A DNA stretch of 64,000 bases from Ophiobolus disseminans (GCA_010093685.1 MU006240.1:337009-401008), one strand, 5' to 3'. Shown: positions 44,598-56,185, numbered from the stretch's first letter. Numbers and translations are program-made. The notes: generated from the letters alone by a model not told the origin.

Positions 44598-45753
44598 TCA
44601 AGCCCCAGGTCGGCTATAATCCAGATTCCGCACTCTCCGCCAGACCTCCCGTACTGTTCTCTCCTGACTTTGCCTTCCTGTCTCGTTCACTGAAGGTCCT
44701 GCAGGTCTGATCGCAAGATACAACCGACTCCCTAACCGCACCTCTTCTATCGGCGCACCAGCGTAATCTTCAGGCGGGTTTGCAGTCGTGATCAAACCAC
44801 CAGCTTCTTGTAGAATAGCAATGCCAGCTGCGACATCCCATTCCCAGCATCCGCCTTCCCACCATATATCGAAGCCACCCATTGCAACGTACGCCAGATC
44901 GAGTGTAGCAGATCCAAGCGATCGAACACCATGAACCATGCCTCCTCGCCCATTTCGGGAACCGAGTTCTGCAGCCATGTTGATGAAGCTCTCAATCTTC
45001 CGATGCAAGTTGCTATCCGGCGCGTCTCTCCGGTCTTTCCCCCACTCACAGGAAAATACGCAGCCACTTGGTGCCTTCTCCGACATTGGCGGTATGGGAT
45101 TGCGAACAAGTGGCAATCGTTGCGTTTCGTTCATGAATGCACCACGACCAGCACACGATGAGAAGAATTGCTTTAAGAATGGTGCGTTGATGACGCCGAC
45201 CAGCGGTTTGTTGTTTTGGATGAAAGCGATAGAGACGCAAAACATAGGAAAGAGGTGGATGTAGTTGACCGTTCCTGCAGAATAGGTTAGAAAAGTTCGT
45301 TTATAGGGAAGAATATGGCTTACCATCAAGCGGATCAACACACCATGTTGGGCTGTCATCGATGAGGTAGTCTCGTGATGCACCTTTGCTATAAGATTCT
45401 TCGCCAACGAACCTGAACATTTGTCAGCGGCGAGTTTTGCATTTGTTAAATCGAATGATTTACTTGTGCGAAGGGTATTTCTCGGCTATTTGGCGCTTGA
45501 TGAATGCTTCAACATCTATAAATTGTTAGTAACCTGAGTGTAGCAACATTTTTCTTCGTAGTCTACCTTCATCCGTCTCGGTCACTAAATCTACGGCATT
45601 TTCTTTTTGCACGTGCTCTTTCTGCTCAGATGTTGCATTCCCACCGTCGATTCGTATTTGCGCAGCGTCACTTAGCATCTGACCCGCTCGCTTCCCCAGG
45701 TCCACGGCAAATGCGTAGATGCCATCCAGCTCTTCTTGAGAAAGCGTCGTCAT
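44598..45753 (-). CDS. qutG: QutG (Qa-x type), inositol-monophosphatase-like
   Basis: Minus-strand exons 45567..45753, 45464..45515, 45324..45412 and 44598..45274 encode 334 residues. All three introns are 49-51 nt with in-phase joins. The metal and phosphate site of the inositol monophosphatase family is complete: GEES (83-86), DPLDGTVNYIH (from 106) and WEWDVAAGIAILQEAGG (from 253). qutG/qa-x genes are part of known quinate clusters, but their substrate has never been clear to me and the protein is not needed for the four core steps. A true inositol phosphatase or a role on a phosphorylated pathway side product are both possible. It shares a 356-bp divergent promoter with qutE. Confidence 0.88.
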
Positions 45754-46109
45754 CGTGCTCTTAGGTTATAGGGATGAATTCGTAAGCTTCGTGAAGTATG
45801 CGGCGCTGTAGCTTGGTGTGCAACGGTGAGGTCTAGAGCGAAGTACATGCGATGGTGTTGTAAAGTCCGTTCCAAGCCGGAGGTTGGAGGGTGCGGCTAG
45901 TCGCGGAGGGTGCCGAAGATGCTCCTCCTGGGTAACTCGGAAAGAAAGGGAGAGCTTTTTTCCGACTTCTTCGTCATGCTACCGTAGAAGAAACCATAGC
46001 CAATACAGAGATCCGATATGTAAGCGACTATCAGCATCCAGCGGGTATCTCAACTCGTCAGCAACCCACAATTCATCCCAGAACGAACTTGGGCATAACC
46101 TTCCTCACA
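45754..46109. promoter_or_regulatory. divergent qutG/qutE promoter
   Basis: 356 bp between divergent start codons. A GGGTAA half-site at 45930..45935 fits one arm of the activator consensus, and a CCAAT box lies near 46000 in the qutE orientation. Confidence 0.4.
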
Positions 46110-46568
46110 ATGGCGAAGTCAATCCTGTTGATCAACGGACCCAATCTCAATCTACTCGGGACTCGCGAACCCTCTGTATATGGCAGTACTACGCTCCCTC
46201 AGGTTATCGATGCTGCATCGTCGCAATGCTCGCGCCTCTCGATCGCTTTTTCGCACATTCAGTCCAACCACGAGGGAGTTCTCATAGATCGCATCCACGA
46301 AGCACGAGGCGAAATTGATGCAATTGTCATCAACCCTGGGGCCTTGACGCATACAAGTGTCGGATTGAGAGACGCGTTGGTGGGCGTGGATATTCCGTTT
46401 GTTGAAATACACATCAGCAACGTCCACAAGCGCGAAGCATTTCGACATCATAGCTATTTGAGCGACAAGGCGGAAGCAGTCATCTGTGGTCTGGGAACGT
46501 ACGGATACGAAGCTGCGGTTGAGTTTGCCGCGAGACACATCAAGCCAAAAGAGAAGGCGCAGTTATAG
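46110..46568 (+). CDS. qutE: catabolic 3-dehydroquinase, type II (QutE, Qa-2 type)
   Basis: Single exon, 152 residues, normal for type II dehydroquinases. The first ATG gives MAKSILLINGPNLNLLGTRE. The flexible lid with catalytic Tyr24 (EPSVYG) is followed by QSNHEG, NPGALTHTS, catalytic His101 in VEIHISN, and Arg112 in the REAFRHHS segment. All key residues are present. The dodecameric cytosolic enzyme dehydrates 3-dehydroquinate to 3-dehydroshikimate, the second step of quinate breakdown. It is distinct from the type I domain of the biosynthetic AROM protein. Confidence 0.95.
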   Translation: MAKSILLINGPNLNLLGTREPSVYGSTTLPQVIDAASSQCSRLSIAFSHIQSNHEGVLIDRIHEARGEIDAIVINPGALTHTSVGLRDALVGVDIPFVEIHISNVHKREAFRHHSYLSDKAEAVICGLGTYGYEAAVEFAARHIKPKEKAQL

Positions 46569-47554
46569 GCCGAGAGACACCTGGAGCAACGAAAGAAAGA
46601 TCTATCTACAATCCCCTGCTCTGACCGTGAGACAGACCCACTGTCAAATTTGTAATGATTAAAGTTGAGGAGTTGCGTTGTGCGGCTGTAGAGATCGTGA
46701 TGCAGCGGCACGCGAGATATTTCAGTCGACCCCCGCACTTTCCGCATGAAGCCACAGCATTTGCACCACCGCAATAAACTTTCCACGATAATTTTCACAG
46801 AGTACGAAGGCAACTACGAAGCGCGCCTGATGCAACCTCTATCTGACCAACGACAAGTTTAAACGCCACAGGTATGCTTATGTTATGCAGAGCCGCCGTC
46901 TCAGGGGGTCCACCCTTGGAAATTCCAAACCTGAAACTTGAGGCTTCCAAAGTTGCGGTAAGGCTTGGTAGGGCTTCAGGCGTCCTGCAGGCGGGTCATG
47001 TCCCTGACGCACATAACAGCAGATTCGCGAAGTAACAATGGCTGGGAATCCAACAGCCTTGACGCCCACGGCAGGTAATCCATGGCGCGCTCACCGGTTT
47101 ACAAATGCGTCGCAATTCCGGGTCAGATCAACAGATCGCCCTGTTGTTAACGACGCAGGAAGTCTAAGCTTTCGGGCTGCCGCGATATAGCCTGGAACAC
47201 CTACGGCCCGCTAGGCGTCTTATGAGTTACTATCATTGGACTGGGCGTCTCTCTTCTTCATCTTGCGAGGTGGCTTGCAGATGTTGATGCTCTGACAAGG
47301 TTAGTCTCCTGCATGCCCGCCATGCACAACCTTGTTGCATTGGGGGCCAGATCGGCACCACTGGGTTTTTCTCTGATAGCTGCCTAAGTCTGGTTTTCCC
47401 CCAAAGATTTGATCTTCTGTCTGAACTGTCTATAATCGTTTCCTTTATGTCTGGCTGTTGATATGCAGTCGCTGGCCCTCGTCACCATATCCGCAATGAG
47501 TGGTTAGCTATCAACAAGCAAAAGTCAATAGCGCAATCCGCATCGATCAGAACT
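46569..47554. other. intergenic, right border of the quinate cluster
   Basis: No supported gene. Contains the qutE 3' region and the leader of the DUF6536-like gene; short frames only. Confidence 0.55.
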
Positions 47555-50500
47555 ATGGCTGGAACCTGGGGATATGATCGACTTCCCACGCTCCATGAGT
47601 CCCGTGACCAGGATATAACCGAGTACGGCGTTGCGCTTGAGGACCGGAGTACACAAGGCTAACTTCGGACGCAGCGCGAATGATGAGTATCATGATACAC
47701 GAGCATTGCTCCCACCGCAAGATTCGCAGATCCCTTTGCGTCCACTTTCTTTCTCAGCATACAGTCCGGCTGAGCCACCACCCTCTTTTCCCCAATACAC
47801 CTCGGCTGATCAAAATGATGGCGCCGATCGCTCGAGTGTGAAAAGCTTCGAAACATTCGAATCCTCCGCTACTGGGAGCAGCACCAAAAAGCTAAAGAAT
47901 CTGTTCCGTCGAAGGCCACTACCGAGGTACCTTCGAGGGTCCATCAGAAGGCATGCCGCCGCCGACATCGAACCAGCGCGAGTCGGCCGTGGCATCTGGC
48001 AAGATCAACTTCTTAGCGACCGATCGTTCCGTACCATGGCCGCTATGATGAGCACTCTCGCTATCGGTATGATCATTATGATCGCTTGCAATAGCAGACA
48101 CATCATGAATCGAGCAAATACCCATACCACTTCCGTAGGCGGAAAGACGGAATCGTGTAAGAGGGTTACGTACACCAACACGGCCCTCCTCTTACTCATC
48201 AACGTCTGCGCAACCATGGTCCTCGGAATGAGTAACACTTATCAACAGATCGTTACCTCTCTCAAGATTAGCGACCTGAAGTATGCACTATCAAAATTTG
48301 GGGATTCACGAGTTGGCACAAACTCACCATTCAACATCCAGTACGTTATGCAAGGGCAAGGGCCTGGCCTCAGAGAAGCCGACTGACCATGTCAGTCGTC
48401 TTTGTCTAAAGCAGGATACTTACGAGGTCTTCTCCTTTCGCAGAGCTTACTAATGATGTATAGGGTATGTTCAAACGCTGTACCCCTTCTCTAGGCATCG
48501 TCTCCGCTTCCGATGAAATCACTAACTTCTCCTCCCTGGACTTAGCACAAAGAAAAGGGAAGAAAGCGAGCATGGGCCTCGTGGTTCCTTCTGATACTTA
48601 CTTCGATGCCGGTGCACTTCCTCGCGAACTCTCTGATAGGCCCCTCGTATACGCAGGAACTGCCACAAATAGTTGAATGGAGACCCTTGGCCACTGTAAA
48701 GTATGACTCAGTAACATACGCCGACCGCGAAGGCGGGTTCAGCGTGACAGATTCTGTATCTTTCCCATGTTGGAGCGCACTACGGTACGGTGATAGAGAC
48801 AAGCTACCTGCTGGTAAACATTGCTAACAGTTGAGCAGTAAGCAATTTTCTTAGCTGGTATCCTGCCTTTGTTTTCACGAGCTACAGACATGACCATTGT
48901 TTCAAAAAGCACCTCGAGATTAGTCGCGCAACATTGTCCAGTCCGCAAACATTAGAGCATATGCTAATCATTGCCACAAGGCTCCGGTACACCACATTAT
49001 CCACGTCGAACGGACGTACTAATGCGCGATGACGGCGTCTTTGGAGGGACCCAGAAAAAGTTTGACACCTCATGGAAGAGGATGGTGGTTCATTACCTGG
49101 AACGCAATTGCTCAAGCTTTCGCGAGACTGCAAAAACTAATGGCGACATCGAAGATCTAGAATCACGTACTTTGGTCATGCCAAGAAACTTTTACTCTTG
49201 GAAGTACCAAGAGGGCGGTTGTGTCATGGGAACACACGTCATGTGTACGCTACATGAGCCCATGTCGTCGAAGTGCCGTCTCAACGTCCGTATGAGTGCA
49301 GCTTTTGTTCTCATGGGGTGTTTGGTTATCAAAGCGGTATACATGTGCGTTGTGAATCTACTGGCCCGTGGCAAGCTGAAGCAGCATTGTCTGACGTTTG
49401 GCGACGTAATAATCGCGTCTGCTTCGAATCCAGAGCTGCGTGTGCAAGGGTATGTTCAACTTTTACGCCATACGATCAATAACACGCTGACAAGGGAAGG
49501 GAGTGTATGGTAAACGCCAATGACAGCTTTCGCCGACAGTACGCGCATACTTGCCACAAACATTGCTTCAATCCTGAAGCCTCCGCAACGGGCGGTAAGA
49601 ATCCCTACCTCGAACAGTCCATGACCGGCCTCAAAGCTGACGCATAACAGATGAAATCGGTCATTGCCAAAAATGCAAAAAGTTCAACACGAACGACAAA
49701 TTTGCGAACCTTCCCCAGCCTACCATCGCAACCAAGATAAAAAAGAGCCTCATCAGCAATCTTGGCAACACTGCATTGACGCAAATGCTCATCATGATGT
49801 TCTGCAGCCTCGCCCTTTTGGGAGCGTCGCTTACAATGGCTGTGATGTAAGTTACTGGTAGTGTCTCGAGTGGAACTTTGGAACTAAGACTCATACCTAG
49901 CTTGGGCATGAACTCTGTCTGGTGGAAGAAAGACTGCAAAGATTATGACCCGAGAGAGCTTCCTGCGAGATGTAGAGTGTCCAGCAAAGAGCACTTCGAA
50001 AGCATTTCTGGCGGCTTCGGAGGCTTCAACCGATCCCTGGAACTAACGTCCCTACCACCCGACAGCTTACCCAACGAATTCATCGCCTTCAGCATGTAAG
50101 TCAGCAACGCTGCTGCTTCCCAGCCACCACTAACACGACGCAGTTCCAACGGCGCACAATTCATCTACTCCCTCCTCTACCTAATGATGATCTACAACAT
50201 CACGCTCATATCCCAAGAATACGACTGGGGCAAACTCGAATACCGCCGCAAACGCATCCGCACCACACTCGCATCCGGCACCTCGTTCAACCAGGACTAC
50301 CTCCTCCAACTCCCCAAGAAAATCCTCTTCCCCATCATGGGCTACTCCATCCTCACGCACTGGATGCTGGGCGAGGCGCTACAAACACAGGAAGCCATCT
50401 GGATCGAAGACGCAAACGGGCGACACGTCGAGCATTCGAAGTACATCATTACGTACGCCGCGTACCCGCTGTGGATTGCGACGTTTCTGATCCTGCTCAT

Positions 50501-50813
50501 GACGGGCGTGTGTTGGTGGGCGTTTACGTACAAGCGAGAGGGCTTTATTCCGCAGATGTTCGGCAGTATAAGAGTTATTATGGCGGCGACGACGCAATTG
50601 GATGATTTTCCGGACAATGGTGTGCAGTGGGGTGATTTGGGTGAGGGGAAAAGGTTTAGGCATGCGGGGTTGAGCGCGGAGGATGTTATGAAGATTGTGC
50701 CGAATGAACTGTATGCTGGGGTGGATAAGGAGGAGGAGGGAGATGGGAAGCGTGATGAGAGGGATGAAGGGCTGCAAGATGGAAAACGAGAGCGGCATTT
50801 GCATGAGGATTGA
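47555..50813 (+). CDS. DUF6536-like multispan membrane protein, complex splicing
   Basis: Inferred exons: 47555..47622, 47675..48340, (48464), 48546..48813, 48981..49449, 49500..49594, 49651..49846, 49901..50095 and 50144..50813, about 875 residues. Every junction except those around 48341-48545 is canonical and in phase. There, donor GTACGT at 48341 and acceptor TTAG at 48545 join out of frame unless a single G at 48464 is kept as a microexon between two good splice signals. An alternative is a 21-nt exon 48444..48464. Blocks I recall from DUF6536 proteins include WFLLILTSMPVHFLANSL, SYTQELPQIVEW, FVLMGCLVIKAVYM, ASASNPELR, CHKHC with EIGHCQKCKKF, and TYAAYPLWIATFLILLMTGV with a QMFGSIR tail. 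Function unknown; an integral membrane protein with cytosolic cysteine motifs. Confidence 0.65.
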
Positions 50814-51081
50814 AAGGCGCTGGCACCACCGCGACGCTTACAATGGGTTGATCAAATAATGTCCCTCGAGCATGTGCGGAACGCATCGCTTTGTTGGATA
50901 GTGATAATAATAGAACAGGTCCCACACAGTTTCGCGCGAACATCCGCAACAATCGTGTGATACAGCGTCTTTTACTCATCCCTTTATCGTACGACTTCAA
51001 ACAACCATATACGACTATACTCCTTGACGTCCTTCCATCACTTCTTCTTGAATCCCTTATCTCATACACCATCAACGCACT

Positions 51082-52972
51082 TCACCGCTCGCTCTCAGGC
51101 TCACCAACACCAGAGATTAAGCCAGTGGCGCCCTTGTTCTCTTGATGTGTTGTCGTAGTGATTTCGAGCCACGATAGCGTCGACACAGGTTTCCACTGAG
51201 ACTCGTACAAGTCATCCGCAACCATCCTCCGCGCCGTTGGATGCAAGATAAACTCCTTGCCCGTCGTCAACGCAGCGTAGGAGCGTGCCTTGAGACGTCT
51301 ATCTGCGCGCGCAGTTGCGTGCAGGACCAGTTCCCGGCTCGTAGATATTTGGGATCTGGAGCGCGGCCTGCGGGCCGTTGGATGTAAGATGAGTTCTCGG
51401 CCTTTGGACATGCGGGACTCTTTCCATCGCATTTGCAAGAGCGACTTCGGCCGGATCACGATGGCGTTGTCGGTATGAGGGGTGAGGTACGCGCCGAAGT
51501 CTCGACCTATCGACGTCTCGGGAGCGCTGAGTTGCTAAAAAATTGGTTTCGGGTTTGATTTTGAACGGGGCAGCGCCTGCATTTCGACGTCTGGGAGAGG
51601 TGCATGGTTGCTTTTCTTTTCCGGCATCGGTTCCTCCTCCTCCAATGCGTCCGTCATTGCCTCTTCCAACTCGCGCTCCAACTGCTCTGTCCCCTCTTCC
51701 AGCCTCGGGGTTTGCTGTTGTGGGGCCTCGTCCATCATGTCTGTGACTTGCGAGTTTCACTTCAAGCGGGGGGTAGGTTTGACGTCATCTCTGCCTCGCA
51801 TACCACTGTCTTCACCGTGGTCTCGCTCAAGCATGCGCTCGCGCATAGGCCAGCTGATTTTATGATAGCTTGTGTCAGCTTTCTCGAATCCGTCTGGGCT
51901 AGCCCACGTAAATGGTCGGTACAAGGGTGAGGGACGCCAGAGCCAGTTGTTTTTCCGGGCGAGCTCAGCATCGGTGTGTTGATTATGAAGTTCCTCGATT
52001 GGGGCGTGCCCGTTAGGGGTAGGAGGGTGCATATGGTGCGAAAAGATGACAACTGTTTCAGCAAAGGAGGTCTGAGGTTTAGCAGGCTCGATCTCCGGGC
52101 TTAGTGGTGGACGACTGCCTTTGAGCGCGGATCGAAGGGGTGGGTACGCTGGTGTGGGTGGTGGCGTGATGACCTCAGCGTTTGATAAGGTTGGCGAAGG
52201 CGGAGGTGATGGACTATTGTCGATTTCAGACTCCATCAACACATTCATTTCAACGCCAGCAACTGCGTCAAAGAGATTCTAGCTTCCTATATTGACTTGC
52301 GCTTCTAGCCGCGCTGTCACATTCTCCATCTCTTCCAGAACTTGGTCGTCAGGGCCGGGAGTGTGGTCGGGAGGGGCGGTGAAAGATATTGCTAGGATAT
52401 CCCTAAGGCGCGGCTTATCTTCTAAGATGGTCCGGCGTCTTCGAGACTTGCGCTTCGGTTTGATGACCCACTCTCGATTATCAACCCAGAGGTCTTCGGT
52501 TTCTTGGGCTGACAACGATGGATCTGCTTCCACTGCTACCTTCATCTCTGTTTCATTTTCGACTTTCTGTTTCTCAATCGACACGTACTTGTATCCCGGT
52601 ACAATCGAACAATTCTCGTTCTCAAGTTGCCAGGTTTGCAGTGTGTGGGGAACACCACACTCTTCGGCCAGCAGCGGATGCTCTTCTTGAAACTCTTCGA
52701 GAAGCTCAAGTTCTCGCTGGAAACGGATCTTGGCGAGCCTCCACTTCGTCACCCAGCTTTTGTGGCTCATCCATTTAGAGTCGAGACTATAGTTTCTTGG
52801 ATTCGAAAATGCCCCCACGTTTCTGAAGGCCAGTTTGGATGTCCTTTACTTCCGCTATGTGGAACTGGACAATGCAGGCTGGGCATCTTATAGGAGTACC
52901 AAGTTTGTCCCAGTCATCGAGCTTATTGAAGAGCGCAGGCGCAATCGGGTGGCCGCACGCTTCAGCCGACAT
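51082..52972 (-). pseudogene. broken gene: three nonsense codons and one frameshift
   Basis: From the ATG at 52972 (MSAEACGHPIAPALFNKLDD, with a CPAC pair) the frame runs to about 52800. A one-base shift within 52787..52818 moves it to a frame that then continues unshifted to 51082, broken only by TAG 52281..52279, TGA 51759..51757 and TAG 51537..51535. Between the stops the sequence is coherent: a helical Trp-rich part (HKSWVTKWRLAKIRFQREL), a Pro-rich linker, WLWRPSPLYRPFTW, an acidic coiled segment (LERELEEAMTDALEEEE) and a C-terminal region with repeated LHPTAR or LHATAR motifs. No GT-AG intron gives the needed shift. The intact product would be about 630 residues. I recall similar small-family proteins from Pleosporales without known function. 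Confidence 0.65.
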
Positions 52973-54185
52973 TCTAGGATGCTGAACTGGTTGCTGAAAT
53001 CGCTTGGTTGGTAATATCAAGTTGACAGCTACGTCCAGTTGAGTTGCGACGCTCTCCAGTGAGAGGCTGGGTGGTTAAATCTTTGATGGTAGTAGCGCTT
53101 GGGCGTCATTGGTACTTTTCGTCTGTGACGCTGTTGTGGAAAACTTGGCAAACGCATTTAGTATAGGCAGGGGGCGGCGGAAAGGGGTAAAATATAAAGA
53201 GTGAGGTGCTGTGATAGTATAGAAGGAGGAGACTAAGTTGAGGTGAAGAAATCTACTTGGCGCAAATAGCAAAGGTGAAAGTCAAACGCACACCCTGACT
53301 ACACTTCACACCTAGCGCTTTGATGCGACCTCGTATCTTTCTTGTTTGAATTCACAGTTATCCTGAATGTTTTCGCATTTCAGGTCACTAGGCAACCGAA
53401 GCTTCCCGCCTGCGAAATCACGGAACATGATACCTCTGAGTGAGTGTCTCTCGATGTCTTCTTATGTGAACAGCATATTGCGCACCAGCCCCAAAGGAGA
53501 GACCCGAGAATGTTGCGTTCGTGATATTGGTCCATTGTTCGCCGCATATTTTGGTCGCCAGCCGAAATCATTGCCAGCTATCTTGCCTCGACTGTCGTTT
53601 GTCGAAGAACTGAAGAGAACGATGTTCGATCCATTCGAAATCAGAACGCCAGCGGACTGATTTTGCCAGTAGTTCTAATGGCCAGCTTCAGAGTGCCGTC
53701 AAGTTCTGTTTGGCATCGCTTGCGCAATGATGGATCGAGTGGAGAGCGCATGTTGAAGGTCCTGCCCGACGGAAAGACGACTGTGCCGATGTCACCGCAA
53801 TCCTTGGAACTCAATCAAAATGTTGCAATGCTTCAGCTCGCGCAATGATAATGTCCATAGATTGCTCACGCTTAAGTTGTTGGTCGACCAAGTATCCCAT
53901 CGCCGCCTCTTCTACGCACCATTATAATGCAAAGGCATGCAGAGTGAGCAGGCCTTCTTCGGATGGCCACTGTAAAAGAAAGAGTCCAAGTCCTGGGCGA
54001 CGATGGAGCAGTTTCTGAACGGCGATGTGGGGTTGGTGTTGAGTGCCTGTCACGTTCGGACTTCGGAAGACTCGATGACGTTTTCCTTGGCGCTAGCCGC
54101 GAACTTTGGAGCTTGATGATTGCGCATCGCCCTTCACCCACTACAATCGCACAATTATCCGACCTTCCTGACATCAATTCTTCAC
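52973..54185. other. intergenic
   Basis: Promoter side of the broken gene and of the divergent reductase gene. Frames at 53367..53660 and 53663..53848 (plus) and 53872..54252 (minus) show no domain and no splice-supported extension. Confidence 0.5.
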
Positions 54186-55328
54186 ATGATGTTTGCCAGA
54201 CAGGTCCTACGTCCAGCCAGGACGCTGCATCAGGTGTGTGAATAATTTCCAATCAGTTGCGCCGTTTCAGATCTTTCGGAGCTTACGGGCATAGCTAACG
54301 AAGCCGTAGCAGGTTCGCCGATACGCATCTGAGGCACCCCAAAGCGGTGGCGGTAGCAACGGACTCCTCTATACTGGAATCGGCGCTGCAGGTCTCTCAG
54401 GTGCCTACTTGTATCTAAGAGGCCGCGACCAGAAGGGCAATGCGCCGCCCTCAGCAGAGGCCAAAAAGATCCCTGGCAACACAGGCGCATCCGTAAAGAA
54501 GGCCTTCACTGGTGGCGAGCAAGGCTTCGTCTCTCTTCTGCTGGAGAAGTCCGAGATTGTGAATCACAACACCAAGAAGCTCACATTCAAGCTCCCAGAG
54601 CCTGACATGGAGAGCGGTCTGCCCGTTGCCTGTTCGTCAATACCATACTTTAGATCTGGTTAGTGCTGACTAGAGTAGCTGCCGTTATCACAAAGTACAA
54701 GGGTCCCGACATGGAGAAGCCCGTCATTCGACCGTATACCCCCATCTCCGACGTCGACCAGCAAGGCACCGTCGACTTCATAATCAAGAAGTATGAAAAG
54801 GGCCCCATGTCCTCGCACATGCACAACATGGAGCCTGGTCAGCGGCTCGATATCAAGGGCCCTATCCCCAAATACCAATGGACGCCGAACAAGAAAGAGC
54901 ACATCGCCCTGATCGCAGGTGGAACTGGCATCACGCCCATGTGGCAGACCGCCCGCGCCATCTTCAAGAACCCCGAAGATAAGACCAAAGTCACACTCGT
55001 ATTCGGCAACATCTCAGAGGAGGACATCCTGCTCAAGCGCGAGTGGGAAGAGCTCGAGAACACATACCCGCAGCGCTTCAGGGCGTTTTACGTCCTAGAC
55101 AACCCGCCCGAGCAGTGGCAGGGCGGCAAGGGCTTTATCACCAAGGAGCTGCTGAAGACTGTGCTGCCGGAGCCCAAGGAGGGCGAGAAGATCCAGATCT
55201 TCGTCTGCGGTCCTCCCCCCATGTACAAGGCTATTAGCGGTGGAAAGAAGAGCCCGAGCGATCAGGGCGAGCTGGATGGTTACCTGAAGGAGCTGGGCTA
55301 CAGCAAGGATCAGGTGTACAAGTTCTAG
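54186..55328 (+). CDS. mcr1: NADH-cytochrome b5 reductase, mitochondrial type (Mcr1)
   Basis: Exons 54186..54233, 54313..54631 and 54679..55328 encode 338 residues. Exon 1 gives a short basic presequence (MMFARQVLRPARTLHQ); the join yields VRRYASEAP, like mitochondrial presequence ends. A single hydrophobic anchor follows (GLLYTGIGAAGLSGAYLYL). The FAD-binding motif RPYTPIS, the NADH-binding GGTGITPMWQ and the CGPPPMYKAI block near the end define the cytochrome b5 reductase family. It transfers electrons from NADH to cytochrome b5, for instance for sterol synthesis, at the outer membrane or intermembrane space. Intron 2 uses an unusual GTTCGT donor but has a perfect branch, and restores PVASAVITKYKG. 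A second ATG one codon on (54189) has the better context and may be the true start. Confidence 0.92.
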
Positions 55329-55413
55329 ATGGAATTGCGCTGGGCTGTACGATACGTCATCGTATATTATAGATCTCACTTAGCGAGCAAATTCCAATTG
55401 TCTACAAGTCGAT

Positions 55414-56037
55414 CTACGAGTGAATCCCCCGACATTTCTTGATCTTACACATCCATCTGTAATTCATGACTTTCATTTCCATATTCTCGCACACCCAGTA
55501 CTGTCCCCCTTCAAAGTGTCCGCGCATGTGCACTCCCCACTGCTCCAGCGCCATGGGCCCCACCCACTTTCTTTCCTTCTCCCAGCATATTACGCAGCCC
55601 ATGTTCGCTTCCTCTTCTGGCCGCTTAACGGGCACGTGACACCCAAAGTAGAAGTTGAAGCTCAGTTTTGAGAATGTGGGCCAGTTTTGGGCGAAGGAAT
55701 ATGGTAGTGTTAGGTCGCATTTTGCGCCGCAGTGCGTGCATCGAGATGGTAAGTCGCGCCAGCTAAACACACTGGCGTTGGCGCGGCGGTAGGAGTGGGC
55801 TCCTGGGCAGAAACCAGGGTTCAGGTGTAGGATGTGGCGGAGACGGAGACTGAGGGAGTTGAGTTGAGGTACTTCCGTAGCTGTCTGTAGAGTGTTGTGT
55901 GGGTGGACGTCAATGTTCTGTCCTCCCACCTGGTCGTTCATTTTGGGACCGGGTCGAACGACAATGGTGTGTTGGCTACCCGTGGAAGCCCGAGGCGATT
56001 GCGCTGTATAGGGAGGTGGAGAGCTGTCTATATCCAT
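55414..56037 (-). CDS. hypothetical protein with a Cys pair
   Basis: Single exon, 207 residues, starting MDIDSSPPPYTAQSP. The first 50 residues are Ser/Pro-rich. The rest has the feel of a small folded domain: LRLRHILHLNPGFCPGAHSYRRA, a CTHCGAKC knuckle that may bind zinc, FNFYFGCHVP, MGCVICWEKERKW and GVHMRGHFEGGQYWVCENMEMK. The many Cys and His residues suggest a zinc-stabilised fold. I do not recognise the family beyond a feeling that it is common in Dothideomycetes. It lies convergent to mcr1 with only 85 bp between the stop codons. Confidence 0.65.
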   Translation of the reverse strand: MDIDSSPPPYTAQSPRASTGSQHTIVVRPGPKMNDQVGGQNIDVHPHNTLQTATEVPQLNSLSLRLRHILHLNPGFCPGAHSYRRANASVFSWRDLPSRCTHCGAKCDLTLPYSFAQNWPTFSKLSFNFYFGCHVPVKRPEEEANMGCVICWEKERKWVGPMALEQWGVHMRGHFEGGQYWVCENMEMKVMNYRWMCKIKKCRGIHS

Positions 56038-56185
56038 GATGGTAGATTAGAACGAGCGTATTCGAGTATGGAAACGTGTTCTGGGCGGACGATGCTTGGA
56101 TTTAAGTACGCTTCAAGTACTCGCGCAATCCTGCTCGAACTCATCACTTCTACCACGGTTCCGCATATCTGGCGTACCGTTCCCT

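Noticed and set aside
53367..53848. two consecutive plus-strand frames
   Set aside because: They are in different frames without a valid intron and show no recognisable family.
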